From contig CM043945.1 of the NCBI GenBank assembly GCA_014529385.2, positions 91,938,112 through 92,002,111 of the forward strand: DNA of 64,000 nt, in the 5' to 3' direction. The DNA is from Adiantum capillus-veneris. Taxonomy: Eukaryota; Streptophyta; Polypodiopsida; Polypodiales; Pteridaceae. The notes under the pieces were generated by a model that made no database searches, had not been told where the DNA came from, and worked only from the letters and a program-made list of their open reading frames with translations. Position numbers and translations under genes: made by a program. This document shows, one piece after another, positions 33,011-45,010 of this stretch. Position 1 is the first letter of the stretch, and each line of letters opens with the position of its first letter.

Positions 33011-33613
33011 CCCAAAGTTAGCTATCCGGATTTATAATAAACCCTAAAGGAATCTCTGTAGATCCAGCAAAGATTAGGGACATAATATATTGGCCACAAC
33101 CCCAGACGATCAGTGAGATTCGAGGATTCTTGGGCATTACAGGATGGTATAGAATCTTCATCAAAGATTACACAGCCATCGCCGCACCCTTGACTCAGCT
33201 ACGTAAAAACACAGCCAAACTTACATGGGAAAAAGAGCAGGAAGACTGTTTCCTCAAACTAAAACAAAATCTCACATCAGCCCCTGTACTCAAACTCCCT
33301 GGCTTCGCTCAAGAGTTTGAAGTAGTAACCGATCATTAGTCTCAAACCAAGAAGGTAGACCAATTGGCTTCACTTCTTGGAAATTAAGAATCCACAATCT
33401 GAATTATCCAACTCATGATCTGGAACTCCTAGCCATCATCCATGCTCTTAAGCTCTAGAGGCACTATCTTCTAGGAGGAAATTTTCAGTTAATCACTGAT
33501 CATCAAAGTCTGAAGTAGATTTTTTCTCAAGACTCAACATAAGGCAGTGTAGATGAATAGAACTCTTACAAGAGTATGATTTTGAAATAAAGTACAAACC
33601 AGAAAAGGAGAAT
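33011..33613 (+). pseudogene. RT connection and RNase H of element D
   Basis: GITGWYRIFIKDYTAIAAPL and VLKLPGFAQEFEVVTDH are readable. TAG at 33337 falls just after the first RNase H Asp. Frame-shifted pieces (LELLAIIHAL, ITDHQSLK) continue the domain. Confidence 0.8.
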
Positions 33614-34930
33614 GTGGTTGTTGATGCCCTTAGCCGCAAGGTTTTTCTTGGGGCCATTTCCACAGTCGACAATCCAATTCTAGACAAGGTTAAGGAAGCC
33701 TCCTTGGAAGATGAGGATTATCAAAAATTCCTACAGTTTATCAATCAAAAGGGACTAAAGGGGAAAGAGAAGGACAAAATCAAGGATTATTCACTTGAAG
33801 ATGGGATTCTTTATTATAAGCACCAACTTTACATTCCTAAGAGCCCAACCTTGAAGGAGTTAATCCTTTCTGAAGGACACAACACTCCAGTCGCCGGTCA
33901 TCCTCGCTATGCAAAGACCCTTAATTCCATGAGGAAAAGCTATTTTTTGCCAGGAATGAAAGGAGATATACTTCACTGCATAAAACAATGCCTTTCCTGT
34001 CAAAGGATTAAGGCTAGACGGGTAATGATGCCAGGAAAACTTCAACCTCTTAACATTCTTCAAATGAAGTGGGAACTCATTAGCATGGACTTCGTAACAT
34101 GCGTTCCTACTGTTTAAGGAGGTTACGACTCCATTATGGTGGTAGTGGACATTCTGAGCAAGGTGTCTCATTTGATGCCTGTGAAAACAACTTACATTGC
34201 ATCAGACATAAGCCGTCTATTTTTCAAAGAGATCTTTAGATTACATGGACTTCCAAAAAGAATAGTTAGTGAAAGAGATGCAAAATTTACTTCAAAATTT
34301 TGGAAAGCTTTATTTGAAGCCTTAGGTACCTAGCTATGTTTCAGTACAACTTATCACCCTCAGACTGACGGTCAGACAGAAAGAGTGAATCAAGTTATTG
34401 AAGATATCCTTAGAGCTTACTGTAGTAGAGAACCTCGAAAATGGATAAAATTTCTTCCTCTGGTGGAATTCGCCTATAATTCCTCATTCCATAAAAGCAT
34501 TGGGATGTCACGTTTTGATGCACTTATGGGCATGAATGCACCCCTAAACTTTTCTGACCCCACTACAAGAGTAGAAGCTTCAAAACAAATGTTGGATGAG
34601 ATGGATGCCCAAACTAAGGCCATACCACAGGACATTCAAGCAGTTAAGGACCGCCAAAAACATTATGCTGATAAAAAATGGTCTGATCAGTTCTTCAAAC
34701 AAGGGGATAAAGTATTCCTTTGGGTCCGGCCAAAGAGAAGCAATCTATCCTTGCGAAAATTCAAAAAACTGAGCCCCAGATATTGTGGACCTTATGAAGT
34801 GATAAAGGTAATCAGTGATCAAGCTTACAAACTAAAGCTACCTGAACACCTTAAGGTCCATAATGTATTCCACATCAGTCTTCTAAAACCTTATATTCCA
34901 AACCCCAATCACACTCTAGACGACGAATAG
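33614..34930 (+). pseudogene. Integrase of element D
   Basis: H2C2: HNTPVAGHPR...YFLPGM...CLSCQRIK. Core: SMDFVTCVPTV (first Asp), TAA at 34115, VVVDILSKVSHLMPVK, then VSERDAKFTSKFW, where the second catalytic Asp is Glu. TAG at 34331, HPQTDGQTERVNQ (Glu), then the C-terminal domain with WVRPKRSN, YCGPYEVIKVI and HNVFHISLLKPY. Confidence 0.88.
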
Positions 34931-35113
34931 ATTGTGATGCAGAAGCAAGGAATTCTTGAACTACAACCTGATTGTATTCTTGATACTAGGGAAGGAAGTC
35001 TGCGAAACAGAGTAATCAGAGATCATCTAGTAAAATGGAAGGACTATCCCACTGAAGACGCCACATGGGAGGATGAAGTATCACTTCTCAAAGATTTTCC
35101 CAAATTCGGTTGA
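34931..35113 (+). pseudogene. Chromodomain of element D
   Basis: After TAG at 34928: PDCILDTREGSLRNRVI, then LVKWKDYPTEDATWEDE, a recognisable chromodomain (aromatic Trp and acidic end), followed by the stop of pol at 35111. Confidence 0.8.
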
Positions 35114-35629
35114 GATGAGGACATCTCAATTCCTTAAGTTGGGGTAATTGTAAGGTTTTCAATTTTTGAAACCTTAGAAATTATACAAAGCATAATCAAA
35201 TTAATCTGATTTTTAAGAAAACAATGTAGAATTATCCAAATGTGGCAAATATTGGTATTTTTGGAACCATAATCATGACTTTACTATGGTTAGGAATTTT
35301 CAGAACGGAATTCCGATAAAAAGTGGCTAAGTTACAAGCTCTGAAGGGTTACACTGTGAATCAAGCTAGTTAAATAAAATTGAAAGGTTTTAGTAATCAT
35401 TATTGCAACAGCTTTTATGCTGAAGTTCCTAGATATTTACAAATAATTGCAGATATTTTTAAAAATTAATCATTAAAAGTCAAAAAAATAGTAGAAAATC
35501 GATTTTAGGTATCTGGGGGGACTGTGTGAGGCAGTGATGAACTTGCCCAATGGATTTAGTAGCACGTGGTGCTAGGGGAAGCTGGGGCCTAGCTTGAGGT
35601 GCAAGAAGCTGCCAAGATCCCTAAAAACC

Positions 35630-35638
35630 TATAAAAAG
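35630..35638 (+). promoter_or_regulatory. TATA box in 3' LTR of D
   Basis: TATAAAAAG after CCCTAAAAACC, ~480 bases into the LTR. Confidence 0.55.
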
Positions 35639-36299
35639 ACTCCCCCTCTTCACAAAAAAATTCAGACTCGGAGACCTGGCCATTTCTCTCTCACCTAGAG
35701 AGAACTCTACTCAAAAATCACTAGAGAGCAAAACTCTTAGTTGATTAATCCATCGCAATTAGTTTAAACCTTTTTAATTAGCAAAATTATGCTAATTTAC
35801 TTATATTTTCTTAATTAATCAAATTAATTAAGAAGATGAAACTTACTTATGCTCTAAATTACTCTCCTAATTTTTAATTCTCTATTGATTACTTAGATTA
35901 AGCTTAGGGACATTAATCTAATTAATTATTAAGCTATATTAGGGCTAAAATTAATCTTTTTTATCATAAATTAATGATAATTATACTAATTAAACTTATA
36001 TTAGTATAAGATAATAATAAGAGTTGTATTAGACTGTCAAGATGCTCGAAAAATTATCTCTTAATTTTTTATTAGTTTTTGTAATTATTTTAGCAGAATT
36101 ATTAAAGCAAAAATTATTTTTGTACTTATTTAAGCAGAATTTAGTTCTTTTTAATCAAAAAGTGATGGTAAATCTATTTAATTAGCTCAAAAAATTTTAA
36201 GCTAATTATTTCAATTAGAAAATACTATTAGAATTACAAGGAAATCACTCATTAATAAATAATTAATATAAGTATTTAATTAAGCTAAAATTAACTATT

Positions 36300-37090
36300 C
36301 TTAGCCATAAATTAGGAAAATATTTTAGATAATTATATATTATTTATTAGAGTTAGTTTATATGTTAAAAAATCCATGATAATTAGCTTAGACATAGAAA
36401 GATAATTTAGCTAATTATCTTAGGCAAAAAAACACTTTTTAATGATAAATAAAAGGGGGAAATTAGCAAATTAGATTAAATAGCTTTGAGATAATTTTTA
36501 GAGGTAAAGACATCTTTAGGCACCCGTAATAATTAGCTTAACCACAAAAAATTAGTTTAGCTAATTATCCTAGTAGAAAAGCTATTTTTTGGAGATAGAT
36601 TACAGGGAGAATTAGCAAATTAGATTAAAAAGCTATGAGATAATTATAAGAGCTAAAGTACATCTTTAGGAACCCATGATAATTAGCTTAATCACAAAAA
36701 AGTAGTTTAGTTAATTATCTTAGTGGAAAGACACTATTTTTTAGGGTAAATTAAAGGGGAAAATTAGCAAATTAGATTAAATATCTTTGAGATAATTTTT
36801 TGAGTTAAAATACATTGTTTGAAACCCGTTATAATTAGCTTAACCACAAAAAATTAGTTTAGTTAATTATCTTAGTGGAAAAACCATGTTTTTGAGGATA
36901 AATTAAAGGGGGGGAATAGTGAATTAGATTAGATAGCGTTGAGATAATTTTCAGAGTTATAATACATCTTTCAAACCCGTGATAACTAGCTTAACCACAA
37001 AAAGTAGTCTAGCTAATTATCTTAGTGAGAAACACTTTTTTTGAGGTTAAATAAAAAGATGAAATCAGAAATACTACTTAGATAATTACT
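36300..37090 (+). repeat. ~150-bp tandem repeats in 3' LTR of D
   Basis: Same unit as in the 5' LTR (AATTAGCAAATTAGATTAAA, CCGTGATAATTAGCTTAACC, TAGTTTAGCTAATTATC), with several single-base and small-indel differences between the two LTR copies. Confidence 0.85.
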
Positions 37091-39105
37091 CAGTAATTAT
37101 AAGAGATAAGAATCATGATGAAAAAGCCAAGATAATTAGAGTATACACAAGAAATTATTTTACCTAATACTATAGGCCGAAATTGTCTATTTTTTAGCAA
37201 AAAATTAAAGGGAAAAATTAGAGAAATTACTTAGATAATTATATAATAACCTTTAGAGGTAGAAAATACTTCTAGAAACCCAAGATAAATAGATCATACC
37301 TAGATAATTAGTTTAGCTAATACTACCTGATTTTGTCTATAAATTAAGAAAGGAAACTAGTAAATTAATTTATACAATTACACGGTAATTACCAGAGAAT
37401 TTTTGGAAGTTGGGAAATTACCTTAACCCCAAATAATCAGTATAACAGATTATCTTAGCTAATATTGTCTAGATTGGACCATAAATTTAGAAGAAAAAAT
37501 TGTAAATCAATTTATAAAATAACAAGATAATTACTAGAGTTATAATATGTCAAAATCCACCTACCGTAAATACCTCACCAGCAGATAAGTAATTCATAAA
37601 TTACTATATCCAAATTATGATATTTTGAAATAAAAATTAAATGAGGAATCTAGTAAAATAGCTCCGATAATTATAATATAATGGAGAATAAAACTACTAG
37701 GAAGCTACGGGAAAAATATCTCAACCAGATATTTATCAAAGATACCTATTTACTTCAAAAATCCTTATTTTTTTATAAAAGGAATAAAAAATATTATTCA
37801 TTCAATTCTCTAATCGATTAAGTATCCTTTTATAAAGGCTACCACTATGGCTCTCCAAAAAGGACCCGAAGAAATCCTCCTTCCAATGAAAAAGATACAA
37901 CACACAAAAGGACTAGAGCAACCCATGACCATGAGGCAGGGCCTAGTCACAGGCCTACGGAGAAGAGTTTTTAGGCACCAGTACAGCAGCAGATGACTGA
38001 CCAGTCTCAGGTGGATTTCCATTTATTCACTTAAGTCTTTAAATAGCCTAAAGTTCTTTTGTAAATTAACATTGCATACGTAAGAACTAGGAAGGAATAA
38101 TTGGCCGAAGACGGAAGGTAACTTCCAAAAAACCCACGAGCATTGGTTGTAAATAGGAAAGAAATGTTTGGGTTATGACTGACTGACCTAGGAAAGAAAT
38201 GTTTGATCATCCTTAAGACAGCTTGTCTCAAGACACCTCTGATTCATTGGAATATTTTACTCCAGGTGATGAGTAATGATGGCGAACCAGCCATGAATGA
38301 GTCGGTTTCCTCAGTGCGCGTAGAGTCTTTATCGCATGCTTGTCTGTGCTTGTGGATATTACTTAGGATATCATGTTTATCTTAGAGGAACCACCCGGTT
38401 GTATGGGCATCCAGTTAACGTATGGGCGCCCGGATTTTGAGTGATGACTTTTTTCACCCCAGATTTTATAAATAAAGAATGGGTGCCAGTACTCGTCAAA
38501 GTTACTCCAGAATGACAGTACCTTGTCTTAAGTCTACAGATGTTTGTTTGCTAAAAGAATGTTTTCAATACCGTTTTCAAGGGCTGTTTTAATGAAATCT
38601 GATTATGAAGGATAAAAGGAATCATTCATTTAATTGTGATAAGAATGTAGTAGTAATTAAATAACAAAGCATCATGTGTAAGTGCGGGGTGATAAGTGGA
38701 GATTGACTAAGGTTGTCAATCATGGACGGGTGGACATGATTAGTCAAGTAACTATCCATTCCCACGCATTAAAAAAATCTAGAAACTTCTCCACTTGGAA
38801 GAGGAGTCCAGCGGGGCTGTGCCCTCACATATGTTAGGGGGGGGGAAAGAATTGGTTAAGGAACCTTTAATCCAAATGATGGAAGTTATAGGGCCGAAAT
38901 AGTTTTAGAAATACAAAAAGTTGTCCCGTTTTCATTGCGAGACAAGAGTAGGTCTCCTTCTAGGGCTATAAACCCAAACCATTGTTAATGGTAAAGGTAT
39001 ATTTCTTGGATTCTTCTTGTTTGGAGACTCTTATTTTATTAGACCTAGAGACCTGTCAAGGATTCCATCCCACTTTTTGGTGTCGACGGGTTTGGAGACC
39101 TCACA

Positions 39106-40340
39106 TAGAGGATCTATGTCAAGGTGACTGGTTGGACGCTATTTGAGCACTTTGACAAGGCAAGAAGGGGACTGATCATCAAGAGTTCAAAAGAGTATGG
39201 AGAAAGGCCTATGGATGCTTTTTGAAACATGGGTACTTATGGAAGCGTCCAAAACAAAGAAATGGAATTCCATTGAGAGTTGTGAATGAAAAAGACGCTC
39301 AAAATGAGCTTCTGAAAAAGTTTCATGAGAGTCTTTATGATGGACATAGAGATGTAAGGGCCACCTTTACTAAAATGAAAGGGAGGTATTGGTGTAAAGG
39401 TATGTATAAATATGTATCCCACTTTGTGGAGTCTTGTGAAACGTGTCAAATTTATTCAAATGTATGTCATCATGATGGATTGAACCTTACTTACCCATTG
39501 GCCATGCACTATAAGTGGGTAGTAGATCTGGTTACAATGTCTTTGGGCTTATGGAAAATGAGATACATAGTGCTTGCACAAGAAGACTTAAGCAACCAAG
39601 TTGAAGGGTGTGCTCTAAGAATGAAAAGCAGAAAAGGGATATGTAAGTTCCTCTTGGATAATGTAATTAGCCGTTATGGCTGTGTTGGGAAAATAACAGC
39701 AGACAACAGGGGTGAGTGGATGCAGACAAAGCCAGGGAGTCTTTCTCTAAGTTGGGCAATAAACTTGCTCTCAATACTACATATAATCCTGAGGAAAATG
39801 GTAAATCGGAGTGTGGGAATCCTCCTATCAGAGTGTGGTAATGCTTATGTTTTATGGTCTGATCGTACAACTCACAGCTCAGTTTTACTGGTTATGCCTT
39901 TTGAGAGTATGTATGGTTGGAAACCTATAATGCCAATTGAAGATGTAATTTCCACATAGAATGTATTATCTTGGGAAGATGGAATGAGTAGGGAAGACCT
40001 TCTTACTTTGCGCATACATTAGTTAGAAAGAAGGCCTAAAGATATTGAGATTGCAGTAGCACAACTAAAAGATGCAAGGTTAAAGAATAAGGACAGATTT
40101 GATAAGATACATAGGCTTAGACCTAAATCTATAGAGGAAGGTGAATGGGTGTAGTCTTGACAACCAGCATTCAACAATAAGACATCTTTCAAATAGATGG
40201 TTTGGTCCTTTTCTGGTTCAACATGTACATGGGAATGCGACTTACACCATGTCACTATCTTGTGCACATCACATATATCCGAGGCAAGGAAGACAAGGTA
40301 TTAAAATACACACATTTCTACATTTTAGATTATAAAGATC
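39106..40340 (+). pseudogene. G1 integrase: distinct gypsy-like integrase, frameshifted
   Basis: FHESLYDGHRDVRATFTKMKGRYWCKGM...CETCQIY is an H2C2 domain. WVVDLVTMSLG (Asp) and GKITADNRGE (Asp) follow. A one-base loss near 39718 puts the next stretch (DADKARESFSKLG...NPEENGKSEC, with the catalytic Glu) in another frame; a second shift near 39830 restores the first (ALWSDRTTHSS-type, then PIMPIEDV). The C-terminal part has GMSREDLLTLRI, KNKDRFDK and RWFGPFLVQHVHGNATY. It resembles a gypsy-like integrase type I know mostly from non-flowering organisms; the assignment is from memory. D's 3' LTR ends directly before it. Confidence 0.75.
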
Positions 40341-40394
40341 ATAAACCTCTCTTTGTGTAGCATTTCTTGCAATAGTTGCATAGTGCTTGGCTGT

Positions 40395-41400
40395 AAGAGG
40401 AAGATTTCAGCTTTGTGAAGCGACATTGGGTGTGGTTGGATGGATGTGCTTCTCAATTCAAGTCATCTAGACCGTTCTTCTTTGTGTCAATGTATGCTAA
40501 GTTTTCTTCCAACTATGATGAATGGTTTCTAGAGATTTTTTTTTGCCCAGCCCTGAAGGTGCATCATTTTTTTAGGTACTACACTTTGGATGGCATTGAA
40601 ATGTTGTGGAGTTTATTTACCTCAGGCCATGGAAAAGGGGATCATGATGGGGCAGGGGTAGCTGTGAAGAGGGCTTTAACACATGAGCAGTTGAAGCCTG
40701 ATGCATGGCACATGAAGTGTGCCAAGCATGTTGTTGGCTTCTTGAAGCATAAATTTCACAATGAAAGTGACCATACAGGGGTGAATTGGCTTTTTTAGGA
40801 GGTTCAAGCAGCTGAGGTGCCTAGGGAGAATAAGTGGAACTGCAATCGAGTTGAAGGCTCACGATCACTACACTGTGTCAATAGATACTCAAGGAATGAC
40901 AAATGTGCACTCCGTTGCAGAGTTCCCTCTTGTTTTTGTGAATTGCGTATGTCTCAACATTGGAGATGATGCTTCACCCTTGAGGCTTTGGGCACTGGCA
41001 ATGCAGAAAGTGAACATTTTAGCAAAATGATGAAGGATCAAATCTACCCATGTATGGTGGGCATCATGACACAATTAGTGATGCACTATGCATTAGTGAC
41101 GAATTTTCCACAAATGACAATGAAGATGGAGTTGACTTCTACCTTTTGAGGTGCTTGAAGGAGAAATGCAAAACAACAAGAGCCTTGAGGGATTCCTGGG
41201 GAAACATAATTTCAGCAAACTACTATTGGTTGAGGGGTACTACTATGAGCTGGTTGAGGGTGCTGAGGATTTTATTACATACCTGTTAGTCAACCAAAAG
41301 TGCTTCGTGCATCACACTTGGTTAGATCAATTAAGATACCCTTGAAACCCTTACAAGGAGAGCAACATAAGTTCAAACTAGCTGCAGAGGTATACAATAG
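40395..41400 (+). pseudogene. G1 DDE-transposase-like gene, C-terminal half
   Basis: HWVWLDGCASQFKSSRPFFFVSMY and, ~55 residues on, LWSLFTSGHGKGDHDGAGVAVKRALTHEQLK. Asp residues in W-x-D-G-C and H-G-K-G-x-x-D-G-A-G contexts are the hallmark of a large, poorly characterised family of DDE-transposase-like proteins in eukaryotes (recalled, not searched). TAG at 40797; a frame continues with NKWNCNRVEGSRSLHCV and later stops. The N-terminal half is missing: the sequence begins just where the protein in G2 (61.4 kb) breaks off. Confidence 0.6.
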
Positions 41401-42735
41401 CATGCCAATAGTAATGTAGGTTGCATACTGTCACTTATAAAAGTACCAATCAGAAGCTTCAAAATACCTACAAAGATAGTGCACAGGTGGTTACGTGCAG
41501 TTCAATCTAGCATGTTCTTGTAGCCAAAATACCTTTTTAGCCCAATATATTTTTTTTTTCACTCAATCCTTGGAAATTAACAGTTTTAACCTTCAAAGAG
41601 CCTATACAAGTAGTCAACCGGTGGTTTCACCCTAAACTTAATGGTAGAGAGTGGGCTTGAGTTGTGGCCCACGTCTATATTCCTCATATGAGGTCTTCTT
41701 GAAACCTTTATCGATCGCCTCATTGACATACATGTCATCCTTTGTAGGCTTTTAGATGTTGAAAGACTCAGCTAAGCCTGCCAAATCCACAGCATGCTGC
41801 CACTTTACCAGCCAGTCCTTTAAATCCCTTCTCAAGTATTGGGGATGGCGGGGCTTGATATCAGGTACTATGATGTATGTACCAAGAAGATTATAATGGC
41901 ATTTTTAAAATGTGTTTTGAATCAAAAGAACGGTCATACCATTGTACCCCTACCAAAAAATTCTACAAGACTATGAAAAAAGATGGTCTTCCACCATCAA
42001 AACAATAATTTCCCACATTGCATAATTGCTATTCGGCCTTGTCACTAATATAGTAGTGAACCTATGGAAAACTTTTTTGAATCCTTAACTTTTTCAATCA
42101 TTGCACTACTCCAAATGTATACATTCGCCCACGTCACAGCCCATGCAATAAACTCCCGTGCATCTTTTGGAACAAACAAGTACCTGCAAAATGCATTACT
42201 TTACACTCAAGTGGAATGCACAGTACATACTTTTTTTCCAAACTGAAAACAAAAGTGATCAGTTAACCTGCCAAATTCCTCCTTGTGCTTGTCAAATGAG
42301 CAAGCATCAATATTTGGGACATATTTAGGGTCGTCTTTGTTAGGTGTACACAAAAGATAGAGTACACCGTTCAAATATAGTATAAGAGCTGGTTGAGTTA
42401 GATCATCAAAACCAAGGAGGAGATAGCCGGGGGAATATACTTTGGACGGGCTCTAATGATTATAATTTCCTCTACAAGCAACTTGAGGGTCCCCTTTTCC
42501 TTTGGAATCTCTATAACAGTTAGCATTCAACATTGCAAAGTAAGGACGGGGCACTTTTTGATCAAAACACACTGCGGTTACGTAAAATAATAAAGACAAA
42601 AAATAGAGGTTGACAAAAAGTTTGCTTTTGCATTCATAAGTCAAGTATCATAGATTCTTGTCATTACATTTACACAAGACTAGTGTGCCTTCAATGTCAC
42701 AATTTCTTGCAAACTTGAGGCTTTGGAGAAGGGTT
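41401..42735. other. Unassigned
   Basis: No frame above ~63 codons and no repeat seen. It may be the 3' flank of the minus-strand gene that ends at 42736. Confidence 0.4.
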
Positions 42736-42842
42736 TCAGGAGTTGGAAATAGTACACGGGTTACGGAGGGAAGTACTCTTCTTGGGGGTCTTCTTCATGG
42801 CAGGAGGCGATCTGGGCACTTTGCTTTCTTTCATATTAGCAT

Positions 42843-42968
42843 CTGCACCAGAAACCAAAAACCAATAGACTAAATATGTTGCTGAGCAGGCATTGAAATA
42901 GACTGCCTTAGGCTCTTAGATCATAAATGTCAAAACATGAACAAGACATTTACTAAAGCAAGACTCAC
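42843..42968 (-). other. Intron, GTGAGT...CAG (126 bp)
   Basis: Donor ATG|GTGAGT at 42968 and acceptor TTTCTGGTGCAG at 42843 on the minus strand, with a T-rich tract before the acceptor. Flanking sequence codes in basic, Pro/Ser-rich peptides that end in a stop. Confidence 0.55.
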
Positions 42969-43153
42969 CATCATTATCAGTTGGGCCGCTTGTTGAGCAT
43001 GTTTCTTTGAGTGTGTGGCTGGAGAAGATCTACTCTTCTTGGAAGGTCCATCTATGTTACCCACAAACAAGTCACAAGTAGCCATTGCCTATAAGTCGAT
43101 AGGCTCAACACCATTACCACTTACCATTCTTGTTTTTCTTGTGCTTCTTTGAT

Positions 43154-43277
43154 GCCTTCATCATGTCACTTAGAAAGATGGGAGAATCTCGATTCTCATC
43201 ACCGTTGGCTACCATGCCTTCATCATGTCACTAAGAAAGATGGGAGAATCTCGATTCTCATCACCGTTGGCTACCAT
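43154..43277. repeat. 62-bp tandem duplication
   Basis: Two near-identical copies from 43154 and 43216 (GCCTTCATCATGTCACT-AGA). 62 is not a multiple of three, so it shifts the frame of the minus-strand gene (ENRDSPIFLSDMMKA is duplicated). Confidence 0.9.
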
Positions 43278-43689
43278 GTGTTGCACCTCATCCACTCCCT
43301 CTTGCATTACTGCCTTTGCAAGGTCAATGTCTGCATCTTCCTTTGACTGCTTTCACCTAGTTGTGACTCAGCTGCTGCTGCTGTCTTTACAGGGGGCTCC
43401 ACCTTCAAAGCTGGAGTGCCGTCACTAGACACGTGTGAATCTTCCTTGCCAGCTGGAGTTTTTTGGTCAACGCAATGAATACCAATGTCCTGCTTTGGCA
43501 TGTCATCTTGTACTGGCACCACACAAGGAATATGAGTAGAACCTACAAGCAGATGAGTGAAGATGTAGCTTGCGCAATCAGTACATCATTAAAGGAAAAT
43601 TGAACAGTTTTTTTTTAAAATGAGACCTAAAGCAACCGCAACCGACTTGTATACAGAAGCATTGAATTAACTAAGTCTAGAATACTCCT

Positions 43690-43860
43690 CTTACAGGAGG
43701 TGTCAGCACATATCATCTCCAATCTAACCCAACCAACAAAACACAGAGCATGGTATACATGACCGCATGCTAGAGTGTACACACGAACCATATCCGAATC
43801 CATAAATGCAAGCCCACATATGCCACATATTCCTAGAATAGACACTACATCCTGCGAGTG
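43690..43860 (-). pseudogene. RING-H2-like segment
   Basis: C-x2-C, 15 residues, C-G-H-x2-H-x2-C, then C-x4-C: seven or eight of the metal ligands of a RING finger are in place. RING domains usually recruit E2 ubiquitin-conjugating enzymes. It sits in the open stretch 43627-44124, whose N-terminal part from ~44.0 kb on is repeat sequence rather than coding. Confidence 0.5.
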
Positions 43861-44036
43861 GTTCACATACTGGCCAGCTGTCAAAAGCAATAGAATTGTG
43901 TCACCTTGCTTCACTTCCTCCAGCAAGCTCTCACAAAAGTTGATTTGTTGCAAACACTGACTTGTTGATGCTTCCAAGTCAGTCACTTCTTTGTGTATGA
44001 CAAAAAAAAAACAAAGAGATCTGAGAATAACATGAC

Positions 44037-45010
44037 AAGTACCTTGAACAATACCACCATAACATAAAATTTCCTTTCCAAGAAAACCACCAAGGCAAAG
44101 AAAAGTACCATGGCATGCAAACAAACCGGTACCACCATGAGAGGAAAGATTTCCATGAAAAAAAAACCACCATGACTAAGAAAATTACCATATTAGGTAC
44201 CTTATGCACTACACAATAACTTGGAAAAACAATCATGACCCATTAAACCACCATGTTAGAAAACAATACTATGAAAAGTACCTTGGGCACAACCACCATT
44301 ACAAACTCCAAAAAAAAAACCAACCACCATAGGAGAACAAACTACCATAACAAGTACCTTGTGCACAATTACCATAATATACAAACTTCAATAAAAAGGA
44401 AACCACCATATAAGAAAAACAAAAATGAAAAGTACCTTCTATGGTGAAACAAATTACCATGACAGGTACCTTGTGCACAATTACCATGATATACAAACTT
44501 CACTACAAAAAGAAACCACCATAGAAGAATTTTTTTTTTAAAGAACCTTCTATGGTGGAACAAACTACCATGACAAGTACCTTGTGCACAATTACAAACT
44601 TCAATAAAAAAAGATAACCACCATAGAATAAAAAACATAAAAAGAAATTACCTTGGACATTTCCACCATATCATAAACAACGATTATGTTAAAAAAAACT
44701 ACCATAACAAATAAAAATACCATGCCAAGTACCTTAAGCAATACCACCATAACATAACTAACTCCCATAACAAAGAAACAAACCGCCATAATATAAGAAA
44801 CAACCATGTTAAGTGCCTTGGGAACAACCACCATAAGAGGAAAAACAACCATGTCACAGAAGAACCGCAAAGCAAAAAATAAACTACCATGTCAAATGCC
44901 TAGGGCATTTACACCATAATAGATATAACTGTCATGCCAAGAAAAACTAACATGTCATCATATGTCAAGTACTTTGGGCACTACCATATAAGGAAAAATA
45001 TTGCCACTAC
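44037..45010. repeat. Degenerate 75-112-bp tandem repeats (AAGTACCTTG / ACCACCATAA)
   Basis: AGTACCTTG(T/G)GCACAA-TACCAT recurs near 44037, 44205, 44278, 44356, 44464, 44576, 44649, 44727, 44812, 44894 and 44968. The central three copies (44356-44640) are close to each other (108-112 bp). On the minus strand each unit holds CAAGGTACTT, which looks like a 5' splice donor. Confidence 0.85.

Larger units (their letters stand above)
26841..39105 (+). mobile_element. Element D: chromovirus with ~4-kb LTRs
   Basis: Truncated 5' LTR (26841-30045), initiator-tRNA PBS, leader, gag, protease, RT, RNase H, integrase, chromodomain, 3' LTR (35149-39105). The chromodomain (LVKWKDYPTEDATWEDE) places it among chromoviruses, probably near the Tekay/Del group (inference). 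About ten nonsense codons or frame changes, plus mutated catalytic residues in RT and integrase, make it inactive. The right flank continues inside an integrase gene (G1), the left inside fragment C, so the left boundary is a rearrangement and not an insertion end. Confidence 0.9.
35149..39105 (+). repeat. 3' LTR of D (3957 bp)
   Basis: TGTAAGGTTTTC...GAGACCTCACA. TATAAAAAG at 35630 is the likely promoter. Tandem ~150-bp AT-rich units at about 36.3-37.1 kb correspond to those in the 5' LTR. No gene inside; the small minus-strand frames near 37.8-38.2 kb recur in the other LTR and are not coding. Confidence 0.88.

Noticed and set aside
37810-38231. Small minus-strand frames (MEIHLRLV..., also at 28678-28896)
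   Set aside because: Same sequence in both LTRs of D, antisense to the element, no conserved-protein character.
43089-43124. 36-base intron with GTAAGT...TAG ends in the minus-strand gene
   Set aside because: Too short for plant splicing; decay or a different exon arrangement is likelier.
44369-44890. Several overlapping minus-strand frames rich in Trp, Phe and Val that look like membrane proteins
   Set aside because: They arise from translating the tandem repeat (ACCACCATAA reads as Trp-Trp-Phe/Met-Val-Val); no start or neighbour supports a gene.
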